A DNA stretch of 64,000 nucleotides from Diploscapter coronatus (Eukaryota > Nematoda > Chromadorea > Rhabditida > Rhabditidae), in contig OZ038422.1 in NCBI GenBank assembly GCA_964036155.1, positions 7,339,201 through 7,403,200 on the forward strand. The letters run 5' to 3'. The notes beneath the pieces are model-generated. The model was given only the letters and a program-made list of their open reading frames with translations. It had not been told where the DNA came from and did not search any database. Position 1 is the stretch's first letter, and every line of letters starts with the position of its first letter. The position numbers and the translations under genes are program-made. This document shows positions 53,774-64,000 of this stretch, in pieces.

Positions 53774-56700
53774 TCAAAGTTCGGTCCTCAAATGGATTCG
53801 TTCTCTGAGAGCTCGTTTGGTCGTTATCAAATCTGCACCTTGGGCTTCTCTGATAATTTTAGGAAAATAACTTACAGAATAAAAAGAATTGAGCTTACAA
53901 TTTGGCATTAAGTGTGAGGATGGTCTGCTTGGCGAATTTGTAATCGTGTTCTACGTCTTCTTTTTCCACCATCAATAACTGCAGACTTTCTTGCATCTGA
54001 AAGGAGCAAAATGAAATGGAAACACTATCGTCTTCTCTTTACAAACGAAATTAAATACAGCTTGAATATCGCGACACAATGGCACTACCTATTTAGAATA
54101 AAAAGGTGCGACTTACAAAGCATGATGAAAGAAAGACAGCCCCCTATCTATTGATAATCGTGCCACCAATGTCGCAAATAGCTACCCATTTCGCTTATTT
54201 TAGTTTTTTCAGGAAATCAATATTTCAGAAATTCCTCAAGACGAGAACTTTTTATTCTATTTCTCTAACTATGCGTTCTCTTGTCTCTTCTTCCGTTTTT
54301 CTTCGAGCAACGGGTTGAGGATCATTTAAGCACTCAGCCTGCACATTTGCAAATCGTCGATTGTACTTCTTATTTTTTGATTTATCATTTTTCACTTTTG
54401 AAGGTTTATTGCCCAAGTTTGAGATAAATAAATTGGTATTCCATTGCCAGTCTATGCAATTGCCTGATTTGCGCCATACTTGGTTTACAAAACACAATCT
54501 ACCTGTCAAACATTTTCAACCAAATTCTATAAAGTCCGTTCCATATTTTTCAAGGTGCGAAGTGAAACTATTCCAATCTTGGCGAGTTATTGTTTCAAAA
54601 TCGAAGTAAAATAGCGTAGAAAATCATTGGAAAAATGTTCAATTCATAGGCTATTTTGACGAATGGTCAAAAATGAATAGCGTACCTGATTGTACAGAGT
54701 AGCAGTCTCGTGCTGCTCGAGAGCCAGTCTATCACATCGTGCTCTTTCGATTGCCAAATCTGAACTCGTCCCGGCCACATCCGATTCTGCCTAAATTATT
54801 CAACATTTTATCATGTATGTTTTCAACAAAAAATACCTGTGTCAATCGCATTTGCATCTCTGCGAATTTCGTCTTCATTTCGGCCAATTCGCTTTCCCTC
54901 CCCAGTAGCTGAAAATTTTCAATTCAAAACCCTAATTTTTTCTAAAGAAAATTACTTTTATGTAGAACTTTGTCAAGCCATTTTTGTGAAATGAGATAAA
55001 GAATTCGAACAAAAAGTGTGATGAAAACAGTAGTTCTGACTGTGACTTTTGAAAATTATTCCTGATATGCTGAAGATCATGTTGCGAATAGTGCAAGATC
55101 TGATAAGAATTAGAAAAAGAAAATAACCCACCATTCTCCTGGATGCTTCCAAATCCTTATGAAGTGATTCGTTCATCCGAACTTCCTTTTCGAGTTGCTC
55201 TCTCAACTGCTTCACCTCATTTGTGTCCGACTTCAAAGCTGATGTATCCGGAGGAGAACCCTGGAAGAGAAAATATTCTATTTTTCTTAGAAAAAATTTA
55301 CCTGGACCCGATATTCTGCATGGTTTTCGAAATTCTTCTGATCACGAACCGGCTCTTTCGAAGTGGTCGCTTCATTCGCGTGTCTTCTCGACTAAAATAT
55401 TTGTTCGCTTTACTTCGTTTGCGAGAAAATGCCACCTGTTCAAGCAGACTCTCTTCACTTCTTCTCAAATAATCGTCCTTCGACGTGCCTTCTTCGACCT
55501 CGAAACCGTACTAAAAATGTAGATAAAACAATTATCCTATCTTCAAAAGGTAAAAATAAACCTCCAAAGCCCTAGCGAGTTCACGATTTGCCAGTTTCGT
55601 ACGCTTGTATTTATTCTCCAGTTCTGCGTACGAAGCCTACAAAAATGCACAGTAAGCAGATGCAGATTGCGATAGTAAGTTTGGACGAGAGATAAGACAC
55701 TGGTAATCTTTTATGGATTTACAGAAAGTTCTGAAATTTTATTGAATAAAAATGATGAACCTGCAGAACTCGTCTTTCCTCGAGCAGAGCTTGTAATTCC
55801 GAATTCATATCGGCCAGCAAAGATTCTTGAGTCAGGAAATTCGTTCGACTTTTCCTAAAAGTAATTTGAAGAAAAATGATTTTGAAAATGTCCCCTACTT
55901 GATTTCCTCATCCAAATCATGCAGCTGCTTCCTGAGCCGTTCATTTTCGAGCGATTTGTCCCCAGCCCGTAGTCGCTCCATCTCTCGATTTTGCTGCTTG
56001 ATTACTTCATTCGCTCGGGCTGCAAGTTAAAAAAACGATTATTTCCTAATCTTGTGAGTTTTCAAATGAAATTTCAAAATTATATGCAATGAACCTTCGC
56101 ATTATTTTACAAATATTCAGATCAGAGAAGAATAAAACTCTATTCCCGATTTTTGAAAAAATGAGTATTTTAGTTGTCTTGGACAGCATTGAAAGATCAT
56201 TTAGGTTGCGGCTAGTTTTCACATAACCAAAATTTCGCTTTCAATTTCTAACTTCGTTTAACCGTGATAATAATGATAAAACAGTAAGTAAAAAAATCAC
56301 CGAGTTGCTGAAGCATGATCGGAGGAACTCTGCCCAATTCTTCATCCGGAATCGTGTCGATTATCCGGTCGAAATTCGAACTGCCCTGCATGTTCTGATG
56401 ATTCTGATGCATGTTGTTCTGAAATCGAGACAACCGACTCGACTTTACTTTGCGGGAAGTGGCAGCGTGCATCAAAACATGATTATTCTAGCGTAATTTT
56501 GTGCGTAGATCACGAATACCTCATTCATTTTGTTCGCAAACATCTTCTAGAGCACCTTCAGAACACAAAGCCCATTATATAGAAATACGCTAGAATAATC
56601 ATGTTTTGATACATTTCGTCACTTGCCGTCAAGTCTTTCCGCAATTTCATTTCGGATGCAATAGTCCTATTTCGTTTCATTTCATTTCATCTAATTATTT

Positions 56701-56970
56701 ATGGCTTCGAGTAAGGTTGTTCGGTTCGGAATTTATAATCTAAGTATGGGAAAGCTTCAATATGATGTCTATTTCGAGAACATAAAATTTTATCGCGATT
56801 CATATTCGAATTTTCTATTTCACAAAAGTGGAGAAATTGTTACTTTTCAAAAGTGATACTCGAAAACATTTTAGTCAAAGACTAGTAAACAAACAATGAA
56901 TAAAAACTACCTGATTGGATTTGGAGGGACTAGCTCTGTAGGGGCTGCCAGCGGATATTGTAGCCACCAT
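53774..56970 (-). CDS. Coiled-coil protein, unidentified
   Basis: About 11 exons on the minus strand encode a mostly helical protein. The start is MVATISAGSPYRASPSKSNQ (ATG 56970). Exon 2 gives NNMHQNHQNMQGSSNFDRII, then DTIPDEELGRVPPIMLQQLA. Long heptad-rich segments follow: RANEVIKQQNREMERLRAGD, RLRKQLHDLDEEIK, FLTQESLLADMNSELQALLE, ASYAELENKYKRTKLANREL, VKQLREQLEKEVRMNESLH, LLGRESELAEMKTKFAEM and MQESLQLLMVEKEDVEHDYK. It ends ERIHLRTEL. There is no signal peptide, membrane segment or catalytic domain. Likely a scaffold of centrosome, Golgi or cytoskeleton type, but the family was not recognized. The 683-nt intron at 54002-54684 carries the HSP70 3'-flank copy and an SL1-like word, and intron 1 carries a MITE. 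Confidence 0.78.
54170..54290 (+). repeat. Copy of HSP70-like gene 3' flank inside a coiled-coil gene intron
   Basis: Matches 51784-51915 in order and orientation: GCAAATAGCTACCC, TTCGCTTATTTTAGTTTTTTC, GGAAATCAAT, TTTTTATTCTATTTCTCTAA and GCGTTCTCTTGTCT. It is about 2.4 kb downstream of its source. No HSP70 coding sequence adjoins it. Confidence 0.75.
54403..54423 (+). other. SL1 spliced-leader-like 21-mer
   Basis: Begins GGTTTATTGCCC and ends CCCAAGTTTGAG. Compared with nematode SL1 (22 nt) it differs by one deletion and one A-to-G change. In a functional SL RNA gene the leader is followed by a GT splice donor; here it is followed by ATAAAT, and no Sm site is seen downstream. So it is not a working SL gene. 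It could be a decayed copy or the 5' end of a retro-inserted trans-spliced mRNA. Confidence 0.5.
56470..56610. mobile_element. Fold-back MITE with perfect 25-bp terminal inverted repeats
   Basis: ATCAAAACATGATTATTCTA plus GCGTA at 56471-56495 is exactly complementary to 56586-56610. About 90 bp lie between. It sits in intron 1 of the coiled-coil gene. Perfect arms imply recent activity. Confidence 0.8.
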
Positions 56971-59306
56971 TTTCGAGCTTATTCGGGCTGCATCGTCCGA
57001 CAAATATCGGAGTGGAATTTTGCTGAAAATAATAAATGTTCAAAAAAAATAAATTCAAAAACGAATAATTTCCGCAAATTTCAAATGAAAAAAAGAATAA
57101 AAAGACGCGAGATTTTTGTTGACATTTGATTTTTAGCCTAAATGAGAGGAAAAAGGAATTCGAGATTTTTGGAACGAAAATGAAGATTTACTCGTCTCTG
57201 TGGGAAATTCGATAATCTCGGAATAAAGACAGAGGTCTTTCATTCATCGAAGCTGCATGCAGACGCTGCACATCTGCGCGCCATTGACATTGACTCATTC
57301 AAAACAAAGCTATCCGCAGAGAGCAGACGAGGTTACGCCCACCCCTTTATGGAATTCCCCGCTATACATCAAGTGGTTTTCATTCCCCATCCTAAATCAT
57401 ACCGAAATATTTCCTCGACTTATGACTGAAATGGATACCTCTAATTGCTATCAAGGGAGCTATTTCGTTTGATCATCTCACGAAGTGATCTAGAAAAAGC
57501 TAACTTTCGAGAATTATTTATGCGACTTTTCAGCCGAAAATGAAATTACTTTGAAAAACAAAAATAGGTTGAGTGGAAGAAGGCAATACACAAATACATA
57601 AGTTAACCCACTCAACCATAATGGACTGATCTGCGTCTCTAACAAATGTAATGTTGAAGGGTAGGGGAAGAAGCAGAGTTGGGAGATGAGCCAAAGTGTG
57701 AGGAGCAAAGCACTTCTTCCCCACTCGTTCTGCAGCTCTTTTATACAATCAATTGGCTGGCTGTGGGAAACGAGTTGTGGAGTCCTCTCTCTTTTTAGGA
57801 AGTGCAACAAAACAATAAGGGGAAGAAGGGGCTCGGTCGATATTCCGGCACTCAAATATTCTTTGAATTTTTGAAAGCCAAACCAAAGGCTAGAGAGCGC
57901 AGTCTGTTCCTCAGATTCCACCCAATCGGGAAAGATATGGTGTCAAAATATCCTCGAAGATGATGTACCTTAGACATTTGTGAAGTAGAAAATTCAATAA
58001 AAATTTTAAACTCCATAAAAGTGCCTAATTCCTAACCCCAAAGTGAACACGATTTTGCAAGAGGACAGAGCTTGCGCTCTCTATCAAAGGCTTCAAAGTT
58101 TTCTGAAATCTCAAAAACAGTAATGTTCAAAAAGTTAAATACCGAAAATTACTTCAATTGGCCTATTGTAGTATTCACTCGATTTTTTCTCTATACTATT
58201 TCTCAAAAAATCGGGCAAACACTACAATAGTAGGTCCTTCAATTCTTAACTTCACTTTACAAAAAAGTATTCGAGCACTACTGTAATTTCGAGTTCAAGT
58301 AAAGTTAGCAAAAAATTCTATCCAGCAAGGAAAATTCACAAATAAATTTTTGATGAACGAGGAAATGTTCGTCTTTTCAAAAGCATAAGAAATGTGCCAG
58401 TCAAAGAGTCAGAGACAAAAATATTTGCTCGCATTTGATTTGGACTCTTCTCGCGCGTCCGTCAAATGAGAAAAAAAAAACGGGTCGCTGGGTAAAAATG
58501 GAGGAAAAATGAGACACGCTTAATGCTTGCCTAATCCTTTTTCTTCCCCCTCCCTCTCAGGCTTCACTTAAAGCTCAGCTCAGATATCTGAATCTGCAGC
58601 GGTGACAGATTGCTGTCAGCTCGAGGGGCACGAGAAATAACACGGGTTAGGACAAATTCCATAATAACTATTTAGACTCGAAATTTTGTTTGGCTAAAAA
58701 TATCTTCCGAAATGCATGATTAAGGAGTGATAGGAATGATAAAATATTTTGACATTTATATGACAAAATAGCGGTTTATTAAACAAAAACTGAATTTGCA
58801 TATCCGGTGTAGAAAAAGGGTTACCATAGTAACTACGAAATAAATATCGAATGCGAGATTAGTTATGAGCACATTGTGAAAATTGAATGTATGGAAATAA
58901 TTATAGGTAGAGTCCCCAAGCAGATATGCCGGATTGATGTTTCGAATAAAATTTTTGCGCAGCAATGCCCACAAGGGATGTAAATAAGTCTTTCGTGAAG
59001 AAAAATAAAAGGAAAATTGTGACCTTCAAAATGAACATATTTTCGTTGTACAAATTCGGTTTGTGGGCAGACATTTTGCGCTGATTTTTGCAGACTATTT
59101 TATTAGATTTATCGTCTATTTAGATAGGGTTTTTTTTTTGAGAAATTCGAAGTTTGAAGGGTACTTCCTTTCTAAATTTTTCCTTTCAGACTACCACGTT
59201 TCTACTACAAACGCATTTTTTTCAAGGAGGAGGAGCTTGGGGGTTCTATCTATACAAATTTGTAACCTATATGCGTCTAATTTTGCAGTTTATTGTCAAA
59301 TAATTA
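56971..59306. other. Long intergenic region
   Basis: About 2.3 kb between the start of the coiled-coil gene and the end of the chemoreceptor gene. Open frames at 57514-57921 and 58756-58974 lack proper ATG starts or family similarity. A purine/pyrimidine-skewed, GC-richer patch at 57640-57850 may be the coiled-coil gene promoter. One strong hairpin (58162-58234) is listed separately. Confidence 0.45.
58162..58234. repeat. Hairpin repeat (C-T-A-T-TGTAGT type)
   Basis: Arms CCTATTGTAGTATTCACTCG...TTTTTT and AAAAAATCGGGCAAACACTA...TAGTAGG pair over about 27-30 nt with a loop of about 16 nt. A partial relative follows at 58265-58305. It resembles dispersed TACTGTAG-type repeats known from Caenorhabditis genomes. 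Confidence 0.6.
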
Positions 59307-61107
59307 CTACATCAATACTTGAGATTTGACTATCTTCCGAATCTGAATATTATGCGAAGCTCTTCGAAAATTATCATCATGTGAACTCATTGGATAGACT
59401 CCTGAAAAAAACACTTCTGATGTTTCTTCTATAAAATTGCAACCTTTTCTCAGCCTCAATTTTATTTCCATTCGATACGATTCTGTTACAAAGATCAGCG
59501 CAATTGTTGTGAATGTGCAATGATACGTGAAAATAAAGGATACAAAATTTGTCAAATCTAAAAATAACAGACACAGTAGCGGCCAAACGTTTTCAACAAT
59601 TATGATTATGAATGCAACCGTCTAGTAGTAAATTTTCATTGAATTCAACTTTTCATGCATATTCTCCTTATTGATCTGTGAATTCCTATTGACTTTCACT
59701 CAAAAATGATCAACGACAATCTGGTCTACAGAATTGCATTAATAGTCATAAATGTTCAAAACTGCTGGTCGCCACTGTATTCGATTTCAACAAGTATCCA
59801 AAAATTAACCTGGATTGCAAATTTCGAAATAATGAAGGGCACATAAAAGTAGCCATGGTACACACAGACACATATCGTGAGCTACTGTCTAAAAATGTAT
59901 TAGCATAATTCTGTGCCATTCTTGAGAAGCTATACTTGAACTATAATCGATCGATAAAGCATATTTTGAATGCGAATAGTCTTAGCTGATAGTTTCACTT
60001 TGTAGGATATCTGATTGGTGAAATAATAAATTCCATAGCCAAATGCAGCGTAAGTGCCAAGCATTGTAATTGCAATTGCAATTCCATATATTGGAACTAT
60101 CAAAATGTAAAACGGTGTTATTTCGTCGTACCAATAAATGATATCTGTGGTAGGTTCAGAAAGTATGCGAGGATTGAAGCAAGCAGTATATTTCTAAAAT
60201 CTAGCTGTGATGCTATAAATCACTTCCCTAGTTTTAATTTAACATAATTGGCTTCGTATTTCGACAATTAGGAAGATTATCTATAATCATAGAATCCACA
60301 TACCGTCTTTGCGGCATTCTTTGCATAATCTTGGTTTGGATAAATAAGATATAATCCACATACTGGAATAATTAACACCAGAAAGTAGAGTAAAACCACG
60401 TAAAACTCACGGAACTTTTGTGGAATATATCGCTAAATTGGAAATGTTTATGCCACAGGCATAACAAGAAAGAAAAAGATTCCTTCCTGTAGTCTTGACT
60501 CTGGTGAGGAAGCAGAGAGAAAGTTTTAGAGAAAAACAATACATTTTCGAGTTGAAATAAAAAAATTTAAACTTGAGAAAGTGCATTAGTATAATTTTTA
60601 AATCACGAATTAATTTTATCTGTACCTTCACGAAACAGTTCTCAGGCATAACATGCATGAATCGATAATAATACATATGAAGAACGCTACCACCCGAGCC
60701 TGCAAATTTATCACCCTATTTGAAAAACTGAAAGATATTCCTAACCCATAACTCCTTGTAAAATGAGCCAAGTTTGAACATATGTAGGGATGTTGAGTAG
60801 TCTCAATAAACCATTAGGATAGTAGCCGAATACGGGAAGCATTAGAATTGGAGTAACTAACCAACTCAGTGATATTTCGGTTATAAATGTCCTGGGATTA
60901 TCGTCAATTTCATAATCATCGAGTTACAATAGCTTACCATACAGATACACTGAGCATTCTGTAGCCGAGTGATTTAGCGATTCGCGGTGTTTTGTAGATG
61001 ATACAGAGCATGCCGATAACATTGCACGGCAAACCTATGACGATTCCACATCGCATCGCGAGAATATAAAACTCCGGATACGCAAATAAGTCATTTGTAT
61101 CATTCAT
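59307..61107 (-). CDS. Seven-transmembrane chemoreceptor, Srh/Str type
   Basis: A nematode-specific serpentine receptor expected in chemosensory neurons. Start MNDTNDLFAYPEFYILAM, then TM1 GIVIGLPCNVIGMLCII with the Srh-like KTPRIAKSLGYRMLS. TM2-3 exon: TFITEISLSWLVTPILMLPV, GYYPNGLLRLLNIPTYVQTW. Then GSGGSVLHMYYYRFMHVMPE, an intracellular RYIPQKFREFYVVLLYFLVL (TM4), a loop KYTACFNPRILSEPTTD, and TM5 FYILIVPIYGIAIAITMLG. TM6 is TVAHDMCLCVPWLLLCALHY and TM7 is FIFTYHCTFTTIALIFVTES, ending YRMEIKLRLRK before a cytoplasmic tail and stop at 59307. Seven exons. It is best placed in the Str superfamily near Srh; the subfamily call is not certain. Confidence 0.82.
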
Positions 61108-61751
61108 TAGATAATATCCACTTACAAATAAAAATTAACGTAATATTTTAAGTTTTCTGCCTAATAAAAATAGTTAGATAAAAAGAAATTCGATAAAATA
61201 ATTTAGAGCCTCTAATAATTGCTTCAACAGGTTATAGACTAATCATGTTGCAGATGTTTCATCGTTTCTAATACGTTTAAAGAGATTTTATTCTTTTCTG
61301 TGCTATGCTTTTCATAACTAAATATCTGAATAAACCAAAAATGTCAACAGACAAAAAATTAGTGGCATTTGAAGTCGATCGTAAAACTTATGAAATTCCG
61401 CTTGTTCTAAGTATAAATGTTTTCTAAAAAGCATGTAATTCAAACATCAAACATACTTGAATATTGAATTTAGTATATGAATAAAATTATATCCAGTGTA
61501 TGGAACGAGATTTGAATTAGAAAACTTAACCAGTGTGTCGAACTAAATGAATGTTTTCTAATAGTAGTTTGATTGCACGCACCAGCACTTTTCAAGTGAA
61601 TTTTCATAATTACATTGGAAAACATAGTCTTCTCTTCAAAATCACATCCCTTGTTGATTTGTCTAATGTCATTCAGGAAGCATATCGTGGTTCTCGATCT
61701 GCCCTAAATGATGCCTGTATGTTCATTCAACCCACTCCTTTCGAATGTCAT
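61108..61751. promoter_or_regulatory. Divergent 5' region of chemoreceptor and GT92 genes
   Basis: The two start codons point outward across 644 bp. The sequence is AT-rich. An in-frame ATG at 61551 could extend the GT92 N-terminus by 67 residues, but that stretch precedes a standard type II anchor, so I treat it as upstream sequence. No other gene was seen. Confidence 0.4.
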
Positions 61752-64000
61752 ATGCGTTGTCTGTTCCTCTGTCCACTTATCGTATTTCTAGTTACTCCAT
61801 TCGTATTTCTCTACGTTTTAACGTAATTATTATGTTTCAATCAAAAACTCTTCAACCTCGTTTAGCGGTTCGAAGCATGAAACGAAGCAAAAGCAGGAAA
61901 CGCTCATCAATCCCCCAGATTTATTCCTCATATCCACGTACTATTACACAAAGTCGCTGAGGTTTGGAATGGTTTCTGAACTTTGATCCGAAATTAAATT
62001 CACTTTAGTCTCGGTGATAATGCCTTGGCTCTTCTTATGAGCATCGACTTTGATGAGCTCGATAATAGTCTGAAGCAGATAGAAGTCGTAGCTGCGAATC
62101 GGACTAATGAGATACGAATTAAGGCTTCTGTGCAGAGGCAGAGAATATTTCTATTTCTGTTCATTCAGAAAATTCAGAGTGACTCCACATGACACATGCC
62201 GATTGATAACTGCAATATCTTTCACGAACATTCTCTCAAATCCAACGACGATATCTCTGAATATCGGTGATACTGATATTGAAGTAGCATGAAATGAAAC
62301 AGTTGATTATTTTTAGTCACAATTTTACAGATACCGTTCAAGAGGATTTCAGTATCTTCTCCTCGAAGGCCTGTAGTTCACTGCATTGCACCTTTGTTCG
62401 CAAGTGAACAATGGCAGACTGCGATATTCGCACTGCATACTTACAGAAGGTATATTATAGAATTTAGGGAAGATCGAGATGGAATATAAGTTTCCATAAT
62501 AGGAATTGTTTCTCATTTCTATTTGGACTTGTTGCGAAAGTTCTATACACATAATTGAGCAATAGTTCTTCCTCTTTTAAGTTGACTACGATCTCGTGAT
62601 TCTTGCAGATTTGGTAGCATGATGCATCTCTATAGTCGCAGTGTCGTTTCTCCACTCTATGAATTGTTGAGAATCTATGATTTACAGGTAGAATGAAAAG
62701 CAACAAAACCAACTTTTCAAAGAATAATAATTTCCAGGGCTATGCAAAGATAATTCCCTGGCCTCGATTAGGCATGAAATTCGTGCCGGAAGCAGATTTT
62801 AATCCGAATCTTAACGTCGAATTCAGAAATCAAGCTGCGGCGCAGACAGATTGTTTGCTACAAAACAAGGTTTGTAGCTTTTTCCTGTTGGTTCAAATTA
62901 AATGAACTGAAATTTTGGAGAAAAACATTGAAATAAAGTGACTTTTCAGGAATCGGTGGAATTCATCTCGTTCGTCGACTTGGACGATATTCTTCTGCCC
63001 CGTGCTGATTCCTATTTCGATGAATTCAACCAACTCTTCCTTTCAATGCCAGAAATCGCCTACGCGCATTACGTCAAACTAAATGCTCACGTTAATGCAG
63101 GTGATTAGATAAATTGACTTACAAGGGAACCTTCCCGAGTGTACTCGAATTTCCTACCGAGACCCATCTAGTTTTGAAGTACTTGGTGAGTTAGGAAAGT
63201 TGATATGAAAATCACAGATCTAGATGAACAAATGCGCATTTGCCATAGTTCAGAAACGATTTAAAAAAAAAATCATGGAAGGAATATTATTTTAGCATCT
63301 CGAGGATCGGAATTTGATTTGAGGGAAATGTTTACATCCGTTCGCTTTGAGGGGAAAACGGAAACCGGGAAACTAGTGGCCAAACCGAACTATATCAATT
63401 CGACTTGGATTCACTGGCCAAGTGCAGTGCCGAAACGAATGATTGGGTTCAAATGAATAAGATTCCAATATAATGTTCAGCGTTTAGATACGACGTTCCC
63501 CCCAGCACGAATTATATTTTGCATTTGAAGCACATTTCATTCGTATAGAGAATTTATTTATAATATCTATTTTCATAGTTTGTTTACAGATCAAAAAGAA
63601 CCATCCCGACGCTACTCAACTAGATATCGACAATGGAAAAATCGACGAAATCATAGATGATTATCGAAGGCTAGCTAATTTTGGCAAAAAAAAACTATTT
63701 CCAAAGTTTAGTTTCCTGAATTACCCCAAGACTCGCAAATTTGTGGCACGCATGCCCAGCAGTTTGGTCTATTTCTATGCGATCGACAAGTGTTTCCATG
63801 ACACTTTCTACAAATATCACGAATCTGGCCGACAGAATGTGATGAGATGTCCCGGACCTGAGAGGTGTCAGGTAAAAATTTACAGGTGTTAAATTGATAA
63901 CCAACAACTTCTTATCAGCTTCCAAATTACTCGGAAGGCTGTTGGAATGCCCTGGCTGAGTTCGACTCGACACAAGGGGGGTTGCAATTCAATCTCCACT
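61752..64000 (+). CDS. Glycosyltransferase family 92 (DUF23) protein, 3' end outside window
   Basis: A Golgi type II enzyme; nematode GT92 members such as GALT-1 add galactose to core fucose of N-glycans. ATG 61752 begins MRCLFLCPLIVFLVTPFVFL, a signal anchor. Then NPPDLFLISTYYYTKSL|SLGDNALALL (family N-terminal block), IPFKRISVSSPRRPVVHCIA|PLFASEQW, HTYRRFGSMMHLYSRSV, and EFRNQAAAQTDCLLQNK. The probable catalytic DxD region is FISFVDLDDILLPRADSYFDEF. Next come TETGKLVAKPNYINSTWIHW and, near the edge, LFPKFSFLNYPKTRKFVARM and MRCPGPERCQLPNYSEGCWN. Frame and phases are consistent through about ten exons. One junction near 62132 may use a GC donor (GT|GCAGAG). The window ends within the coding region. 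Confidence 0.87.

Noticed and set aside
54403..54423. Functional SL1 RNA gene
   Set aside because: No GT directly after the leader and no Sm-binding site downstream.
57514..57921. 135-codon minus-strand open frame
   Set aside because: It begins at GTG, has no splice partner or family signal, and overlaps a compositionally skewed promoter-like patch.
58756..58974. Extra C-terminal exon of the chemoreceptor
   Set aside because: The receptor already has seven membrane segments and a stop at 59307, and this frame has no acceptor linked to it.
1..64000. tRNA, rRNA, snRNA, CRISPR array, bacterial operon or integrated virus
   Set aside because: I looked for cloverleaf A/B-box patterns, rRNA cores, regular repeat-spacer units and polymerase or capsid motifs by eye and saw none. 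A tRNAscan/Infernal run would settle the RNA genes.

Overview
This window is nuclear DNA from a rhabditid-type nematode. The evidence is AT-rich sequence, dense small genes split by many short introns with TTTCAG-like acceptors, and nematode-typical families: C-type lectins of the CLEC kind, a galectin, a GILT-like protein, a seven-transmembrane chemoreceptor, a GT92 (DUF23) glycosyltransferase, a Methyltransf_21/FkbM protein and a Ly6-like GPI protein. I cannot name the species. Coding spans are given from start codon to stop codon across introns. I built exon models by hand from reading frame, splice consensus and family similarity, and individual junctions can be wrong.

Layout. 1-16 kb is a conserved housekeeping block: PIG-N (minus, cut by the left edge), a divergently transcribed C/EBP-gamma-like bZIP, STAM/Hbp (VHS-UIM-SH3), CutA (minus), a tiny Tyr/Pro/His-rich peptide gene (minus) and a galectin. 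16-26.4 kb is an accessory region with a small secreted protein, an orphan lectin tail, and a tandem array of three C-type lectin genes. Each of these encodes a canonical CTLD, a Thr/Pro linker and a second, degenerate CTLD-like domain. The last is interrupted by a 2.2-kb nested fold-back element inside its final intron. 26.5-28.7 kb is a secreted pepsin-family aspartic protease (minus). 28.7-31.8 kb is mostly repeats with one weak gene. 31.8-37.0 kb encodes a secreted VWD-C8-TIL-EGF-fibrinogen-like mosaic protein. 38-53.4 kb holds ERI1-like exonuclease, N6AMT1/MTQ2 methyltransferase, GILT, a partly unresolved FkbM methyltransferase, a divergent HSP70 and a Ly6-like protein, all on the plus strand. 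53.8-57 kb is a coiled-coil protein gene (minus). 59.3-61.1 kb is a chemoreceptor of Srh/Str type (minus). 61.75 kb to the right edge is the 5' part of a GT92 gene.

The most unusual features are these. (1) The CLEC array has a repeated two-domain architecture. (2) There is an apparent excess of GC-AG introns: at least five well-supported cases, including one where a lectin paralogue shows GT at the same position. (3) Several unrelated fold-back or MITE-like elements sit almost exclusively in introns. (4) A copy of the HSP70 gene's 3' flank and an SL1 spliced-leader-like 21-mer both lie in one intron of the neighbouring coiled-coil gene. (5) An open, phase-compatible 102-nt cassette exon lies inside the N6AMT1 gene. 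Nothing here looks bacterial, viral or CRISPR-related.
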